Shown here in pieces: positions 18,725-26,531 of a stretch of DNA of 64,000 bases. The DNA is from Gammaproteobacteria bacterium. GTDB taxonomy: Bacteria > Pseudomonadota > Gammaproteobacteria > Burkholderiales > Burkholderiaceae_C. The translations under genes and the position numbers were made by a program. The stretch is taken from positions 1 to 64,000 of the forward strand of contig JAHJWB010000023.1 of assembly GCA_018828125.1 (NCBI GenBank). The letters are read 5' to 3'. Position 1 is the first letter of the stretch. Each line of letters opens with the position of its first letter. A model generated the notes under the pieces. The model was not told the origin of the DNA and ran no database searches. It saw only the letters and a program-made list of their open reading frames with translations.

Positions 18725-19648
18725 TCAGGCGGGGGTTTGCGGCATGGGCGCCGGTGCCGTGGCAGGCGCTGCAGCGTTCTTGGGTTTGTCCAGCCCCAAG
18801 AGACGCACCGCGTTGCCCTTCAGGATGCCGGGCATCACCTCGGGCTTGAAGCCCGCTTCCTGGAAATCCTTCATCCAGCGCTCGGGCGTGATCAGCGGGT
18901 AGTCGCTGCCGAACAGGATGCGGTCCTTGAGCAGCGTGTTCGAGTACTGCACCAGCTGCTTCGGAAAATACTTGGGACTCCAGCCCGACAGGTCGATCCA
19001 GACGTTGGGCTTGTGCGTCGCTACGGAGAGGGCCTCGTCCTGCCATGGGAAGCTGGGGTGCGCCATCACGATCTGCATGTCGGGGAAGTCAATCGCCACG
19101 TCATCCAGGTGCATAGGGTTGGAGTATTCCAGCCGCAGCCCGCCGCCGCAGCGCATGCCGCTGCCAATGCCGCTGTGGCCCGTGTGGAAGATGGCGGGCA
19201 TGCCGTATTCGGCAATCACCTCGTAGATGGGCCAGGCCATCTTGTCGTACGGATGGTAGGCCTGCACTGTGGGGTGGAACTTGAAGCCCTTGATGCCGAA
19301 CTCCTCGATCAGGCGGCGGGCCTCGCGTGCGCCCATCTTGCCCTTGTGCGGGTCGATGCTGGCGAACGCCGTCATCATGTCGCTGTTGGCCTTGGCCGCC
19401 TCGGCGATCTCTTCGTTGGGGATGCGGCGACGGCCCATCTTGGACTCAGCGTCCACGGTGAACATCACCAGGCCAATCTTCTGCTCGCGGTAGTACGCCA
19501 CCGTTTCGGCAATGGTGGGGCGGCGGCCGTTCTTGAAGTACTTGTCGGCGGCGCGGTCGTATTCCTCGCCGTAGTTGTCGAACGGGTTCCAGCAGCTCAC
19601 TTCGGCGTGGGTGTGGATGTCGATCGCAATCAGGTTCTCGTGGTCCAT
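18725..19648 (-). CDS. Amidohydrolase-superfamily metal-dependent hydrolase (CouO-like candidate)
   Basis: A 307-residue amidohydrolase-2 (ACMSD-like) TIM barrel. Metal-binding motifs are present: DIHTHAE near the N-terminus, FKFHPTVQAYHP mid-protein, HTGHSG, MAHPSFPW and the late aspartate in LFGSDYPLITPE. The ATG at 19648 is used because it has an AGGAG ribosome-binding site. It diverges from the enoyl-CoA hydratase gene and converges on marR. In the Rhodococcus Cou pathway a hydrolase of this kind (CouO) removes acetyl-CoA-derived carbon from the beta-keto-CoA intermediate. I infer the same role here from the company it keeps; a decarboxylase is the main alternative. Confidence 0.82.
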   Translation of the reverse strand: MDHENLIAIDIHTHAEVSCWNPFDNYGEEYDRAADKYFKNGRRPTIAETVAYYREQKIGLVMFTVDAESKMGRRRIPNEEIAEAAKANSDMMTAFASIDPHKGKMGAREARRLIEEFGIKGFKFHPTVQAYHPYDKMAWPIYEVIAEYGMPAIFHTGHSGIGSGMRCGGGLRLEYSNPMHLDDVAIDFPDMQIVMAHPSFPWQDEALSVATHKPNVWIDLSGWSPKYFPKQLVQYSNTLLKDRILFGSDYPLITPERWMKDFQEAGFKPEVMPGILKGNAVRLLGLDKPKNAAAPATAPAPMPQTPA

Positions 19649-19757
19649 GCGTGTCTCCTGGTTAGTGCCCTGTTTGGTGGGTCCATGCCGCCAGCATGCG
19701 CCACGGGGCGTGACGCAGATCAAGGGTAAACACCAATAAAAAACGGGCTTCGCTTGC

Positions 19758-19790
19758 TTGAATTGGTTATGAACTATAACCACAATTCAA
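19758..19790. promoter_or_regulatory. Putative MarR operator between divergent catabolic genes
   Basis: TTGAATT-GGTTAT-GAACT-ATAACC-...-AATTCAA is a nested inverted repeat; the inner arms GGTTAT/ATAACC are perfect around a 5-base centre. It lies in the intergenic region between the amidohydrolase and hydratase starts and directly precedes the hydratase start codon. Confidence 0.65.
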
Positions 19791-19807
19791 CCAACACGAA
19801 AGCCTCT

Positions 19808-20593
19808 ATGACCCATCCAGACATCCATTTCGAACTCACCGGCGACCAGCAGGAAGTAGCCGTGATCCGCCTGACCCGCGGCGCCAAGCGCAACGCCTTG
19901 AACGACGGCCTCATCCTGGCCCTGCGCGACCTGTTCGAAAAAATGCCCGGCACCGTGCGTGCTGCGGTGATTGACGGCGAAGGCCCTCACTTTTGCGCCG
20001 GACTGGATCTGTCGGAGCTGAAGGAACGCGACGCCGGCCAGGGCCTGCACCACTCGCGCATGTGGCATGCCGCGCTGGAGCGCGTGCAGTACGGCCCCGT
20101 GCCCGTGATTGCCGCGCTGCACGGCGCGGTGGTGGGTGGCGGGCTGGAGCTGGCCAGCGCCTGCCACATCCGCGTGGCCGACGAATCCACCTTCTACGCG
20201 CTGCCCGAGGGCTCGCGCGGCATCTTTGTGGGCGGCGGCGGTGCGGTGCGCATCCCCAAGCTGATCGGCGCGGCGCGCATGACCGACATGATGCTGACCG
20301 GCCGCGTCTACAACGCGCATGACGGCGAGAAGGTCGGCTTTGCGCAATACCTGGTGCCCGAAGGCAAGGCGTTCGAGAAGGCCGTCGAGCTGGCCGTGCG
20401 CGTGGCGCAAAACGCCCCGCTGACCAACTACGCGCTGATGCACGCGCTGCCCCGCATTGCCGAGCAGCCCGCCGACCAAGGCTTCTTCACCGAAGCCATG
20501 ATGGCCGCGATTGCGCAAAGCGCGCCGGAAGCCAAGTCCCGCCTCGCCGACTTCCTCGAAGGCCGAGCAGCGAAGGTCCGCAAGCAGGACTGA
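19808..20593 (+). CDS. Enoyl-CoA hydratase/isomerase (crotonase) for hydroxycinnamoyl-CoA
   Basis: A 261-residue crotonase-fold protein (start MTHPDIHFEL; the upstream ATG at 19754 lies in the operator). The oxyanion-hole motifs are GEGPHFCAGLDLSEL and LHGAVVGGGLELASACH. It is not close to the classical feruloyl-CoA hydratase-lyase: it lacks the GCFGGG/W-rich motifs I know from that enzyme and carries ALPEGSRGIFVGGGGAVRIPKLIG instead. It begins a plus-strand operon with feruloyl-CoA synthase and an HSD10-like SDR, which fits hydration of feruloyl-/coumaroyl-CoA to the beta-hydroxy-CoA followed by oxidation. Hydratase-lyase activity cannot be excluded from sequence alone. Confidence 0.85.
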   Translation: MTHPDIHFELTGDQQEVAVIRLTRGAKRNALNDGLILALRDLFEKMPGTVRAAVIDGEGPHFCAGLDLSELKERDAGQGLHHSRMWHAALERVQYGPVPVIAALHGAVVGGGLELASACHIRVADESTFYALPEGSRGIFVGGGGAVRIPKLIGAARMTDMMLTGRVYNAHDGEKVGFAQYLVPEGKAFEKAVELAVRVAQNAPLTNYALMHALPRIAEQPADQGFFTEAMMAAIAQSAPEAKSRLADFLEGRAAKVRKQD

Positions 20594-20644
20594 CCTGCGG
20601 CCCCCTCGCCCCGCCCCCTGACACCGCCTCACCCTGGACTCCCC

Positions 20645-22540
20645 ATGAGCGCACTGCCCCACACGCCCCCTGCGACCCCCCTGCCCCGCTACCGCCCTGT
20701 CAGCTTTGGCGTGACCCGCGTCAGCCTGCGCGAAGGCGCACCGGGCGTGCGCTACCTGCAGGCCGACCTGCCGCTGGGCGCGTTTGCCCGCCGCGTGACC
20801 GACTACCTGGTGCACTGGGCCGAGGCCACGCCCGACCACACCTTTGTGGCGCGCCGCGAGCAGCTCGGTGGCGGCAAAACCGGCGACTGGCAGCACGTGA
20901 CCTACGCGCAGGCGCTGGGTGCCGCGCGCTCCATTGGCCAGGCGCTGCTGGACCGGGGCCTGAGCGCCGAGCGCCCGGTGGTGGTGCTCAGTGAAAACAC
21001 GCTGGAACACGCGCTGCTGGCGCTGGGCTGCATGTACGCAGGCGTCCCCTACTGCCCCGTGTCGCCGGCCTACGCCACCGTGAGCCAGGACTACGACAAG
21101 CTGCGCCACGTCATCGACACCCTGACCCCCGGCCTGGTGTTTGCGGCCGACGGCGCGCGTTACGGCCGCGCCATCAACGCGACCGTGGCCGCCGATGTGG
21201 AAGTGATCCTGGCCCAGGGCGCCATCGATGGCCGCACCACCGGCACGTTCGAAAGCCTGAAGGCCACCGCAGCGACGCCCGCCGTGGACGCCGCCATGCA
21301 CGCCACCGGCCCCGGCACCATCGTGAAGTTTCTGTTCACCAGCGGCTCCACCAAGATGCCCAAGCCGGTCATCAACACCCAGCGCATGTGGTGCGCCAAC
21401 CTGCAGCAGATCACGCTGTCGCTGCCCGTGCTGGCCGAAGCCGCGCCCGTGCTGGTCGACTGGCTGCCGTGGAACCACACCTTTGGCAGCAACCACAACG
21501 TTGGCCTGACCTTGCAGCATGGCGGCACGCTGTACATCGACGACGGCAAGCCCACGGCGGCGCTGATTGGCGAGACGCTGCGCAACCTGCGCGAGATTGC
21601 GCCCACGGTGTATTTCAACGTGCCCACCGGCTTTGAAATGATTGCCGAGGCCATGAAGACCGACGCCGCGCTGCGCGACAAGCTGCTGTCGCGGGTGCGC
21701 ATGTTCTTCTACTCCGGCGCGGGCCTGGCCCAACCGATCTGGGACAGCCTGCACGCCACGCAAGAAGCCGCCATTGGCGAGCGCATCGTGATGGCCACCG
21801 GCCTGGGCATGACCGAGTCCGCACCGTCGGCCATGTTCGTCAACAGCCCCGACGTGCGCTCGGGCCACATCGGCGCCCCGGTGCCGGGCATGGTGCTCAA
21901 GCTGGTGGATGTGGACGGCAAGACCGAGGTGCGCTACCGCGGCCCGAACGTGACGCCCGGCTACTGGCGCTCGGACGCCGCCACGCGCGACGCGTTTGAC
22001 GACGAAGGCTATCTGTGCACCGGCGATGCGGTGAAGTGGATCGACGAGAACAACATCCACCGGGGCCTGGCGTTTGATGGCCGCATTGCCGAAGACTTCA
22101 AACTGTCCACCGGCACCTTTGTCAGCGTGGGCCCGATGCGCGCCAAGATCATCGTGGCGGGCGCGCCGTACATCCAGGACGCGGTGCTGACCGGCCTGAA
22201 CATGAAAGAAGTGGGCGCACTGCTGTTCCCATCGCCCGCCTGCCGCGCCGTGGCGGAGGCTGCGGGCCTGGGCCCCGACGCGCCCCTGGCCGACGTCGTG
22301 GTCCACCCCGCCGTGCGCCAGCGCATCGAGGCCGTGCTGGACCAGTTGGCGCGCGATTCCACCGGCAGCGCCAGCCGCGTGGCGCGTGCGCTGCTGATGG
22401 CCGAACCTCCGTCCATCGACAAGGGCGAGATCACTGACAAGGGCTCCGTCAACCAACGCGCCGTGCTCAAGCACCGCGATGCGCTGGTGACGGCCCTGCA
22501 CGACGGCACAGCCCCCCACATCCTCCAGCCCGGCGTTTGA
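20645..22540 (+). CDS. fcs: Feruloyl-CoA synthase (hydroxycinnamate-CoA ligase)
   Basis: A 631-residue ANL-superfamily ligase of the bacterial feruloyl-CoA synthase group (start region YRPVSFGVTRVSLREGAPG). The adenylate motif is VKFLFTSGSTKMPKPVINTQ at about residues 229-248, the LPWNHTFGSNHNVGLTL segment is typical of the FCS subgroup, and the late motif RIAEDFKLSTGTFVS replaces the usual hinge lysine region. It activates ferulate or related acids to CoA thioesters with ATP. It is 52 bases after the hydratase and 26 before the SDR, so the three form one operon. Confidence 0.9.
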   Translation: MSALPHTPPATPLPRYRPVSFGVTRVSLREGAPGVRYLQADLPLGAFARRVTDYLVHWAEATPDHTFVARREQLGGGKTGDWQHVTYAQALGAARSIGQALLDRGLSAERPVVVLSENTLEHALLALGCMYAGVPYCPVSPAYATVSQDYDKLRHVIDTLTPGLVFAADGARYGRAINATVAADVEVILAQGAIDGRTTGTFESLKATAATPAVDAAMHATGPGTIVKFLFTSGSTKMPKPVINTQRMWCANLQQITLSLPVLAEAAPVLVDWLPWNHTFGSNHNVGLTLQHGGTLYIDDGKPTAALIGETLRNLREIAPTVYFNVPTGFEMIAEAMKTDAALRDKLLSRVRMFFYSGAGLAQPIWDSLHATQEAAIGERIVMATGLGMTESAPSAMFVNSPDVRSGHIGAPVPGMVLKLVDVDGKTEVRYRGPNVTPGYWRSDAATRDAFDDEGYLCTGDAVKWIDENNIHRGLAFDGRIAEDFKLSTGTFVSVGPMRAKIIVAGAPYIQDAVLTGLNMKEVGALLFPSPACRAVAEAAGLGPDAPLADVVVHPAVRQRIEAVLDQLARDSTGSASRVARALLMAEPPSIDKGEITDKGSVNQRAVLKHRDALVTALHDGTAPHILQPGV

Positions 22541-22565
22541 CACCCAGCACCCAAGGACACACACC

Positions 22566-23351
22566 ATGCAGATTCAAGGACAAGCCGCCCTCGTCACCGG
22601 TGGTGCATCGGGCCTCGGCGAGGCCACCGCGCGCGAACTGGCCCGACTGGGCGCCAAGGTGGCGGTGCTCGACCGCAATGCCGACCTGGCTGAAAAAGTG
22701 GCGACCGCCATCAACACCGAATTCGGCGCGGGCCGGGCCGTGGCCTGCGCCTGCGACATCACCGATGCCGCCAGCGTGACCGCCGCCATCGACCAGGCCG
22801 CGACTGCCCACGGCCCCGCGCGCATTCTGATGAACGTGGCGGGCATTGGCAGCGCCAAGCGCGTGGTGCAGCGCGACGGCAGCGCCGCGCCGCTGGAAGA
22901 CTTTGTGCGCGTGATCAACATCAACTTGATCGGCAGCTACAACGTGAGCCGCCTTTTCGCTGCAGCGTGCGCCAAGCTACCCGTACTGGACAACGGCGAG
23001 CGCGGCGTGATGATGTTCACCGCCTCGGTCGCTGCCTTCGACGGCCAGGTGGGCCAGCAGGCCTACAGCGCCTCTAAGGCGGGCCTGGCGGGCATGACGC
23101 TGCCCATGGCGCGCGACCTGGCGCAGCACGCCATCCGCGTGTGCACCGTGGCACCCGGCCTGTTTGCCACCCCGCTGATGAAAGAGCTGCCCGAAGCCGT
23201 GCAGCAGTCGCTGGCGGCCAGCATCCCGTTCCCGCCGCGCCTGGGCAAGCCCGAGGAGTTTGCCGAGCTGGCCTGCCACATCGTGACCAACGGGCACCTC
23301 AATGGCGAGGTGATCCGTCTGGACGGCGCTCTGCGCATGGCACCGCGCTAG
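22566..23351 (+). CDS. SDR dehydrogenase, 3-hydroxyacyl-CoA dehydrogenase type 2-like
   Basis: A 261-residue short-chain dehydrogenase with the Rossmann motif TGGASGLG (residues 11-18), the NVAGIG motif and the catalytic Y-S-A-S-K. The sequence from QIQGQAALVTGGASGLGEAT to PFPPRLGKPEEFAELACHIV is characteristic of HSD10-type 3-hydroxyacyl-CoA dehydrogenases. It would oxidise the beta-hydroxyphenylpropionyl-CoA formed by the neighbouring hydratase to the beta-keto-CoA, the CouN step. It is 25 bases after the CoA ligase. Confidence 0.88.
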   Translation: MQIQGQAALVTGGASGLGEATARELARLGAKVAVLDRNADLAEKVATAINTEFGAGRAVACACDITDAASVTAAIDQAATAHGPARILMNVAGIGSAKRVVQRDGSAAPLEDFVRVININLIGSYNVSRLFAAACAKLPVLDNGERGVMMFTASVAAFDGQVGQQAYSASKAGLAGMTLPMARDLAQHAIRVCTVAPGLFATPLMKELPEAVQQSLAASIPFPPRLGKPEEFAELACHIVTNGHLNGEVIRLDGALRMAPR

Positions 23352-23408
23352 GCCCCTCCCCTCATTTCCCCCCGTCATCGCACACCACAAAACCACCAGG
23401 AGACAACC

Positions 23409-24398
23409 ATGACGACACGCCGCCACTTTGTACAAACCCTCGGCTCTGCCGCCGCACTCGGGGCGCTTTACCCGCTGACCGCTTTCGCGCAGGCGCTGGA
23501 CCAGGTGAAGATCATGTATGGCTTCCCGGCCGGTAGCGCGGGCGACAGCGTGGCTCGCCGCGTGGCCGAAAAGCTGGGCGGCAGCGCTTACAGCAAGAAC
23601 CCTGGGTTCGTTGAGAACAAGCCCGGCGCGGGCGGCCGCATCGCGGTGGAGACGCTGAAGAACTCGCCCGCCGATGGCTCGGTGCTGACGCTGGCCCCCG
23701 TGTCGGCCCTGTCGGTGTACCCGCACATCTATCCCAAGCTCAGCTACAAGCCTGAGGACGTGACGCCCGTTTCCATCGGCGCGATCATGCACCACGGTCT
23801 GGCGGTAGGGCCTGCCGTGCCCGCAGAAGTGAAGACGCTCAAGGACTTCCTGGCCTGGGCCAAGGCGAACCCGGACAAGGCCATGTACGGCTCGCCCGGC
23901 GCTGGCTCCATGCCGCACCTGCTGGGCGCCCTGCTGGGCATTCGCGCAGGGGTGGACCTCAAACATGTGCCGTACCGCGGCACGGTGCCCAGCATCACCG
24001 ACCTGGTGGGCGGCCAGATCTCTGCCGCCGTGAACCCCAGCGGCGACTACCTGCAGTACATGAAAACCGGCCGCGTGCGCGTGCTGGCCACGTCGGGCAA
24101 GAAGCGCTCGCCGTATCTGCCCGATGTTCCGACCTTCACCGAACTGGGCTTCCCGGATGTGACGTCCGAGGAATGGTTCGGCTTCTATGCCCCGGCCAAG
24201 ATCGCGCCCGCCACGCTGGCCAGCGCCAATGCAGCCATCACCGCCGCGCTCAAGGACAAGACCGTTGTCGATGCACTGGGCATCGTCGGCCTGGTGGCGC
24301 ATGGCAGCACGCCGCAAGAAATGCTGGCCGACCAAAAGGCCGAGTTCGAGCGCTGGGGGCCGCTGGTCAAGCAGATTGGGTTCACCTCAGAGTCTTGA
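23409..24398 (+). CDS. Bug-family (tripartite tricarboxylate) solute receptor
   Basis: A 329-residue periplasmic receptor with a Tat-like leader (TTRRHFVQTLGSAAALGALYPLTAFAQ). The Bug-fold markers are YGFPAGSAGDSVARRVAEKLG, ENKPGAGGRIAVETLKNSPADG, and VPYRGTVPSITDLVGGQI around residue 190. No TctAB membrane partners lie nearby, as is common for orphan Bug receptors in Comamonadaceae. Its place between the SDR and the acyl-CoA dehydrogenase suggests it binds a hydroxycinnamate or related aromatic acid. Confidence 0.9.
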   Translation: MTTRRHFVQTLGSAAALGALYPLTAFAQALDQVKIMYGFPAGSAGDSVARRVAEKLGGSAYSKNPGFVENKPGAGGRIAVETLKNSPADGSVLTLAPVSALSVYPHIYPKLSYKPEDVTPVSIGAIMHHGLAVGPAVPAEVKTLKDFLAWAKANPDKAMYGSPGAGSMPHLLGALLGIRAGVDLKHVPYRGTVPSITDLVGGQISAAVNPSGDYLQYMKTGRVRVLATSGKKRSPYLPDVPTFTELGFPDVTSEEWFGFYAPAKIAPATLASANAAITAALKDKTVVDALGIVGLVAHGSTPQEMLADQKAEFERWGPLVKQIGFTSES

Positions 24399-24480
24399 CT
24401 CCCCCCTGCGTCGCTGCGCGCCTTCCCCCCTGAGGGGGGACGCCACCCGTGGCCTGGCAAAGCCAGTTCCACGGTGGCAC
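24399..24480. repeat. GC-rich extragenic repeat (CTGCGTCGCTGCGCGCCTTCCCCC type)
   Basis: The segment after the Bug stop begins CCCCCCTGCGTCGCTGCGCG and contains CCCCCCTGAGGGGGG. A related copy (CCCCCCTGAGGCGCTGCGCG...CCCCCAAGGGGG) follows the SDR gene at 59735. Such segments recur downstream of genes in Comamonadaceae and can form strong hairpins that may end transcription. Confidence 0.5.
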
Positions 24481-24621
24481 TGGCCTGGGCCGCGCCAGTT
24501 TTGTCGGCACTGCCCGCTTTGTGCGGTCCGCTTGTCGCAGGTTCAAACAGCCCTTTCGGGATGAGCCTGTCGAAACCGGGGCACAGACGGCCAGCACGTT
24601 TTGTCGAGCGGAATTTGACTG

Positions 24622-24669
24622 AAAACAGGCTCTAGCGCTTATCCACAAAGCGCCAGTAGCTACCAAATA
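24622..24669. repeat. Comamonadaceae palindromic repeat, copy 4
   Basis: The core CTAGCGCTTATCCACAAAGCGCCAG followed by TAGCTACCAAATAG lies in the leader, ending about 12 bases before the acyl-CoA dehydrogenase start. It therefore occupies the position where a ribosome-binding site would be expected. Confidence 0.65.
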
Positions 24670-24680
24670 GTGAGCAAATA

Positions 24681-26435
24681 ATGCAAGCACGCCAGGCCCT
24701 CGCCGACATTCAGCACCTGCTGACGAACGTGCTGCAGGCCCCCGCACAGTGGCAGGCGCTGGCGCCGTTTGCCGACACCGATGCCGAGCTGGCCGCGCAG
24801 GTGCTGGACGAAGCCGCCAAGTTTGTGGACAGCGCCATCGCCCCGTTGCAGCGCAGTGGCGACGAAGAGGGCTGCCGGTTTGACGCGGGCCAGGTGCACA
24901 CGCCCGCCGGGTTTCGTGATGCGTACCAGGCCTTCTGGCAGGCGGGCTGGCCGTTGCTGTCGTGCGCGCCCGACGATGGCGGCCAAGGGCTGCCTGCGGT
25001 GCTGGAATGTGTGCTGTTTGAATGGCTGGCCGGTGCCAACCACGGCTGGACCATGGCGCCCGGCCTGCTGCATGGCGCGTACGAATGCATCAAGCACCAC
25101 GCCAGCGACGAGCTCAAGGCGCAATACCTGCCGAAGATCGCCACCGGCGAATGGCTGGCCACCATGTGCCTCACCGAAGCCCACGCGGGCAGCGACCTGG
25201 GCCTGGTGCGCACACGCGGCGTGCCGCAGCCAGACGGCAGCGCGCGGGTGAACGGCAGCAAGATTTTTATCTCGGGCGGCGAGCACGATCTGACGGACAA
25301 CATCGTGCACCTGGTGCTGGCGCGCTTGCCCGATGCACCGGCGGGGCCTAAGGGCCTGTCGCTGTTCCTGGTGCCTAAGGTATTGCCCGACGGCAGCCGC
25401 AATGCCGTGGTGTGCGAACGCATTGAAGAAAAGATGGGCCTGCACGGCAGCCCCACCTGCGTGATGCGCTTTGACGACGCCACCGGCTGGCTGGTGGGCG
25501 AGCCGAACAAGGGCCTCAACGCCATGTTCGTGATGATGAACGCCGCCCGCCTGCACGTGGGCCTGCAAGGCATTGGCCTGCTGGAGGCCGCATGGCAAAA
25601 AGCGAGCGCCTACGCGGCCGAGCGCCGCCAGATGCGCGCGCCCGGCGCCACCGACACCAGCCTCATTCAAGACCACCCTGCCATCCGCCGCACGCTGCAA
25701 ACCCAGCGCGCCTGGATTGACGGCGGGCGCGTGCTGGCGTACCACACCGCCCTGCAACTGGACATCGCCAAACACAGCGCCAACGCGGGCGAGCGCGCCG
25801 CCGCGCAGCGCTGGTGTGCGCTGGTCACGCCGGTGCTCAAGGCCGCCCTCACAACCGAAGGCTTTCACGGCGCCAGCGCCTGCCTGCAGGTGTTTGGCGG
25901 CCACGGCTATGTGCGCGAATGGGGCATTGAGCAGATCGTGCGCGATGCGCGCGTGGCCATGATCTATGAGGGCACCAACGAGATTCAGGCGATTGACCTG
26001 CTGGTGCGCAAGGTGCTGGCCGATGGCGGCCAGGGGCTGGCGGCGCTGCTGGCGTCGCTGCCTGGCAAGGCCCCCGGCGCTGCGGCCCGCGCGCGCCGCC
26101 ACACGCTGGTCGAGATCACGCAGACCCTGGCGATTGCCGCGCAGACCGACCCCGAGCTGCCCTACTGGGTGGCCGACGACTACCTGCGCGCCGTGGCGCT
26201 GGTGCTGCTGGAGTGGGCCTGGGGCCAGATCAGCGCCGCCAACCCGCGCGACCCCGCCAGCGCGCCGACCTCGGCCTTCGAGCGCTGGGACCAGCCCGCC
26301 AAAGCCTTTGCCCAGTGGGTGCTGCCCGAGTTCGACCTGCGCACCACCATCGTGCGCCAGCGCATCGTGCAGGCGCTGGAAATCAAGCCAAAACAGCCAC
26401 TAGCGCTTGATGGAAAAGCGCTGATAGCTATCTAG
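24681..26435 (+). CDS. Acyl-CoA dehydrogenase (large, DmdC-like)
   Basis: A 584-residue FAD acyl-CoA dehydrogenase of the larger type with a C-terminal extension. Typical blocks are WLATMCLTEAHAGSDLGLVRTR (residues about 155-176), INGSKIFISGGEHD-like sequence, FGGHGYVREWGIEQIVRDARVAMIYEGTNEIQAIDLL (residues about 412-448) and the extension to 584. Clustered with a hydroxycinnamate ligase and hydratase, it probably dehydrogenates dihydro-hydroxycinnamoyl-CoA (phenylpropionate type) to feed the same route, as proposed for CouT. The last 14 or so codons are formed by palindromic repeat copy 5. No clear ribosome-binding site precedes the ATG. Confidence 0.87.
   Translation: MQARQALADIQHLLTNVLQAPAQWQALAPFADTDAELAAQVLDEAAKFVDSAIAPLQRSGDEEGCRFDAGQVHTPAGFRDAYQAFWQAGWPLLSCAPDDGGQGLPAVLECVLFEWLAGANHGWTMAPGLLHGAYECIKHHASDELKAQYLPKIATGEWLATMCLTEAHAGSDLGLVRTRGVPQPDGSARVNGSKIFISGGEHDLTDNIVHLVLARLPDAPAGPKGLSLFLVPKVLPDGSRNAVVCERIEEKMGLHGSPTCVMRFDDATGWLVGEPNKGLNAMFVMMNAARLHVGLQGIGLLEAAWQKASAYAAERRQMRAPGATDTSLIQDHPAIRRTLQTQRAWIDGGRVLAYHTALQLDIAKHSANAGERAAAQRWCALVTPVLKAALTTEGFHGASACLQVFGGHGYVREWGIEQIVRDARVAMIYEGTNEIQAIDLLVRKVLADGGQGLAALLASLPGKAPGAAARARRHTLVEITQTLAIAAQTDPELPYWVADDYLRAVALVLLEWAWGQISAANPRDPASAPTSAFERWDQPAKAFAQWVLPEFDLRTTIVRQRIVQALEIKPKQPLALDGKALIAI
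26390..26434. repeat. Comamonadaceae palindromic repeat, copy 5, forming the C-terminus of the acyl-CoA dehydrogenase
   Basis: The segment CCAAAACAGCCACTAGCGCTTGATGGAAAAGCGCTGATAGCTATC encodes PKQPLALDGKALIAI and provides the stop codon region. Confidence 0.65.
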
Positions 26436-26531
26436 TTAATAGCAAACAGACCCTCTTCGATCTCTCTCCTACAGCGTGTTGAGGCCACGCTGCGGGATTC
26501 CTTGCGCCTCAGAAAAACAGGAGACAACACC

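Noticed and set aside
19808-20593. Assignment as classical feruloyl-CoA hydratase-lyase (Ech)
   Set aside because: The sequence around both oxyanion motifs differs from that enzyme, no vanillin dehydrogenase is present, and a HSD10-like SDR and amidohydrolase fit a different route. Kept only as an alternative.
19787-22567. Minus-strand frame of 926 codons
   Set aside because: It is the antisense shadow of the hydratase and feruloyl-CoA synthase genes, with the His/Gly/Ala-rich composition typical of antisense GC-rich frames.
24660-26102. Minus-strand frame of 480 codons
   Set aside because: Antisense shadow of the acyl-CoA dehydrogenase gene.
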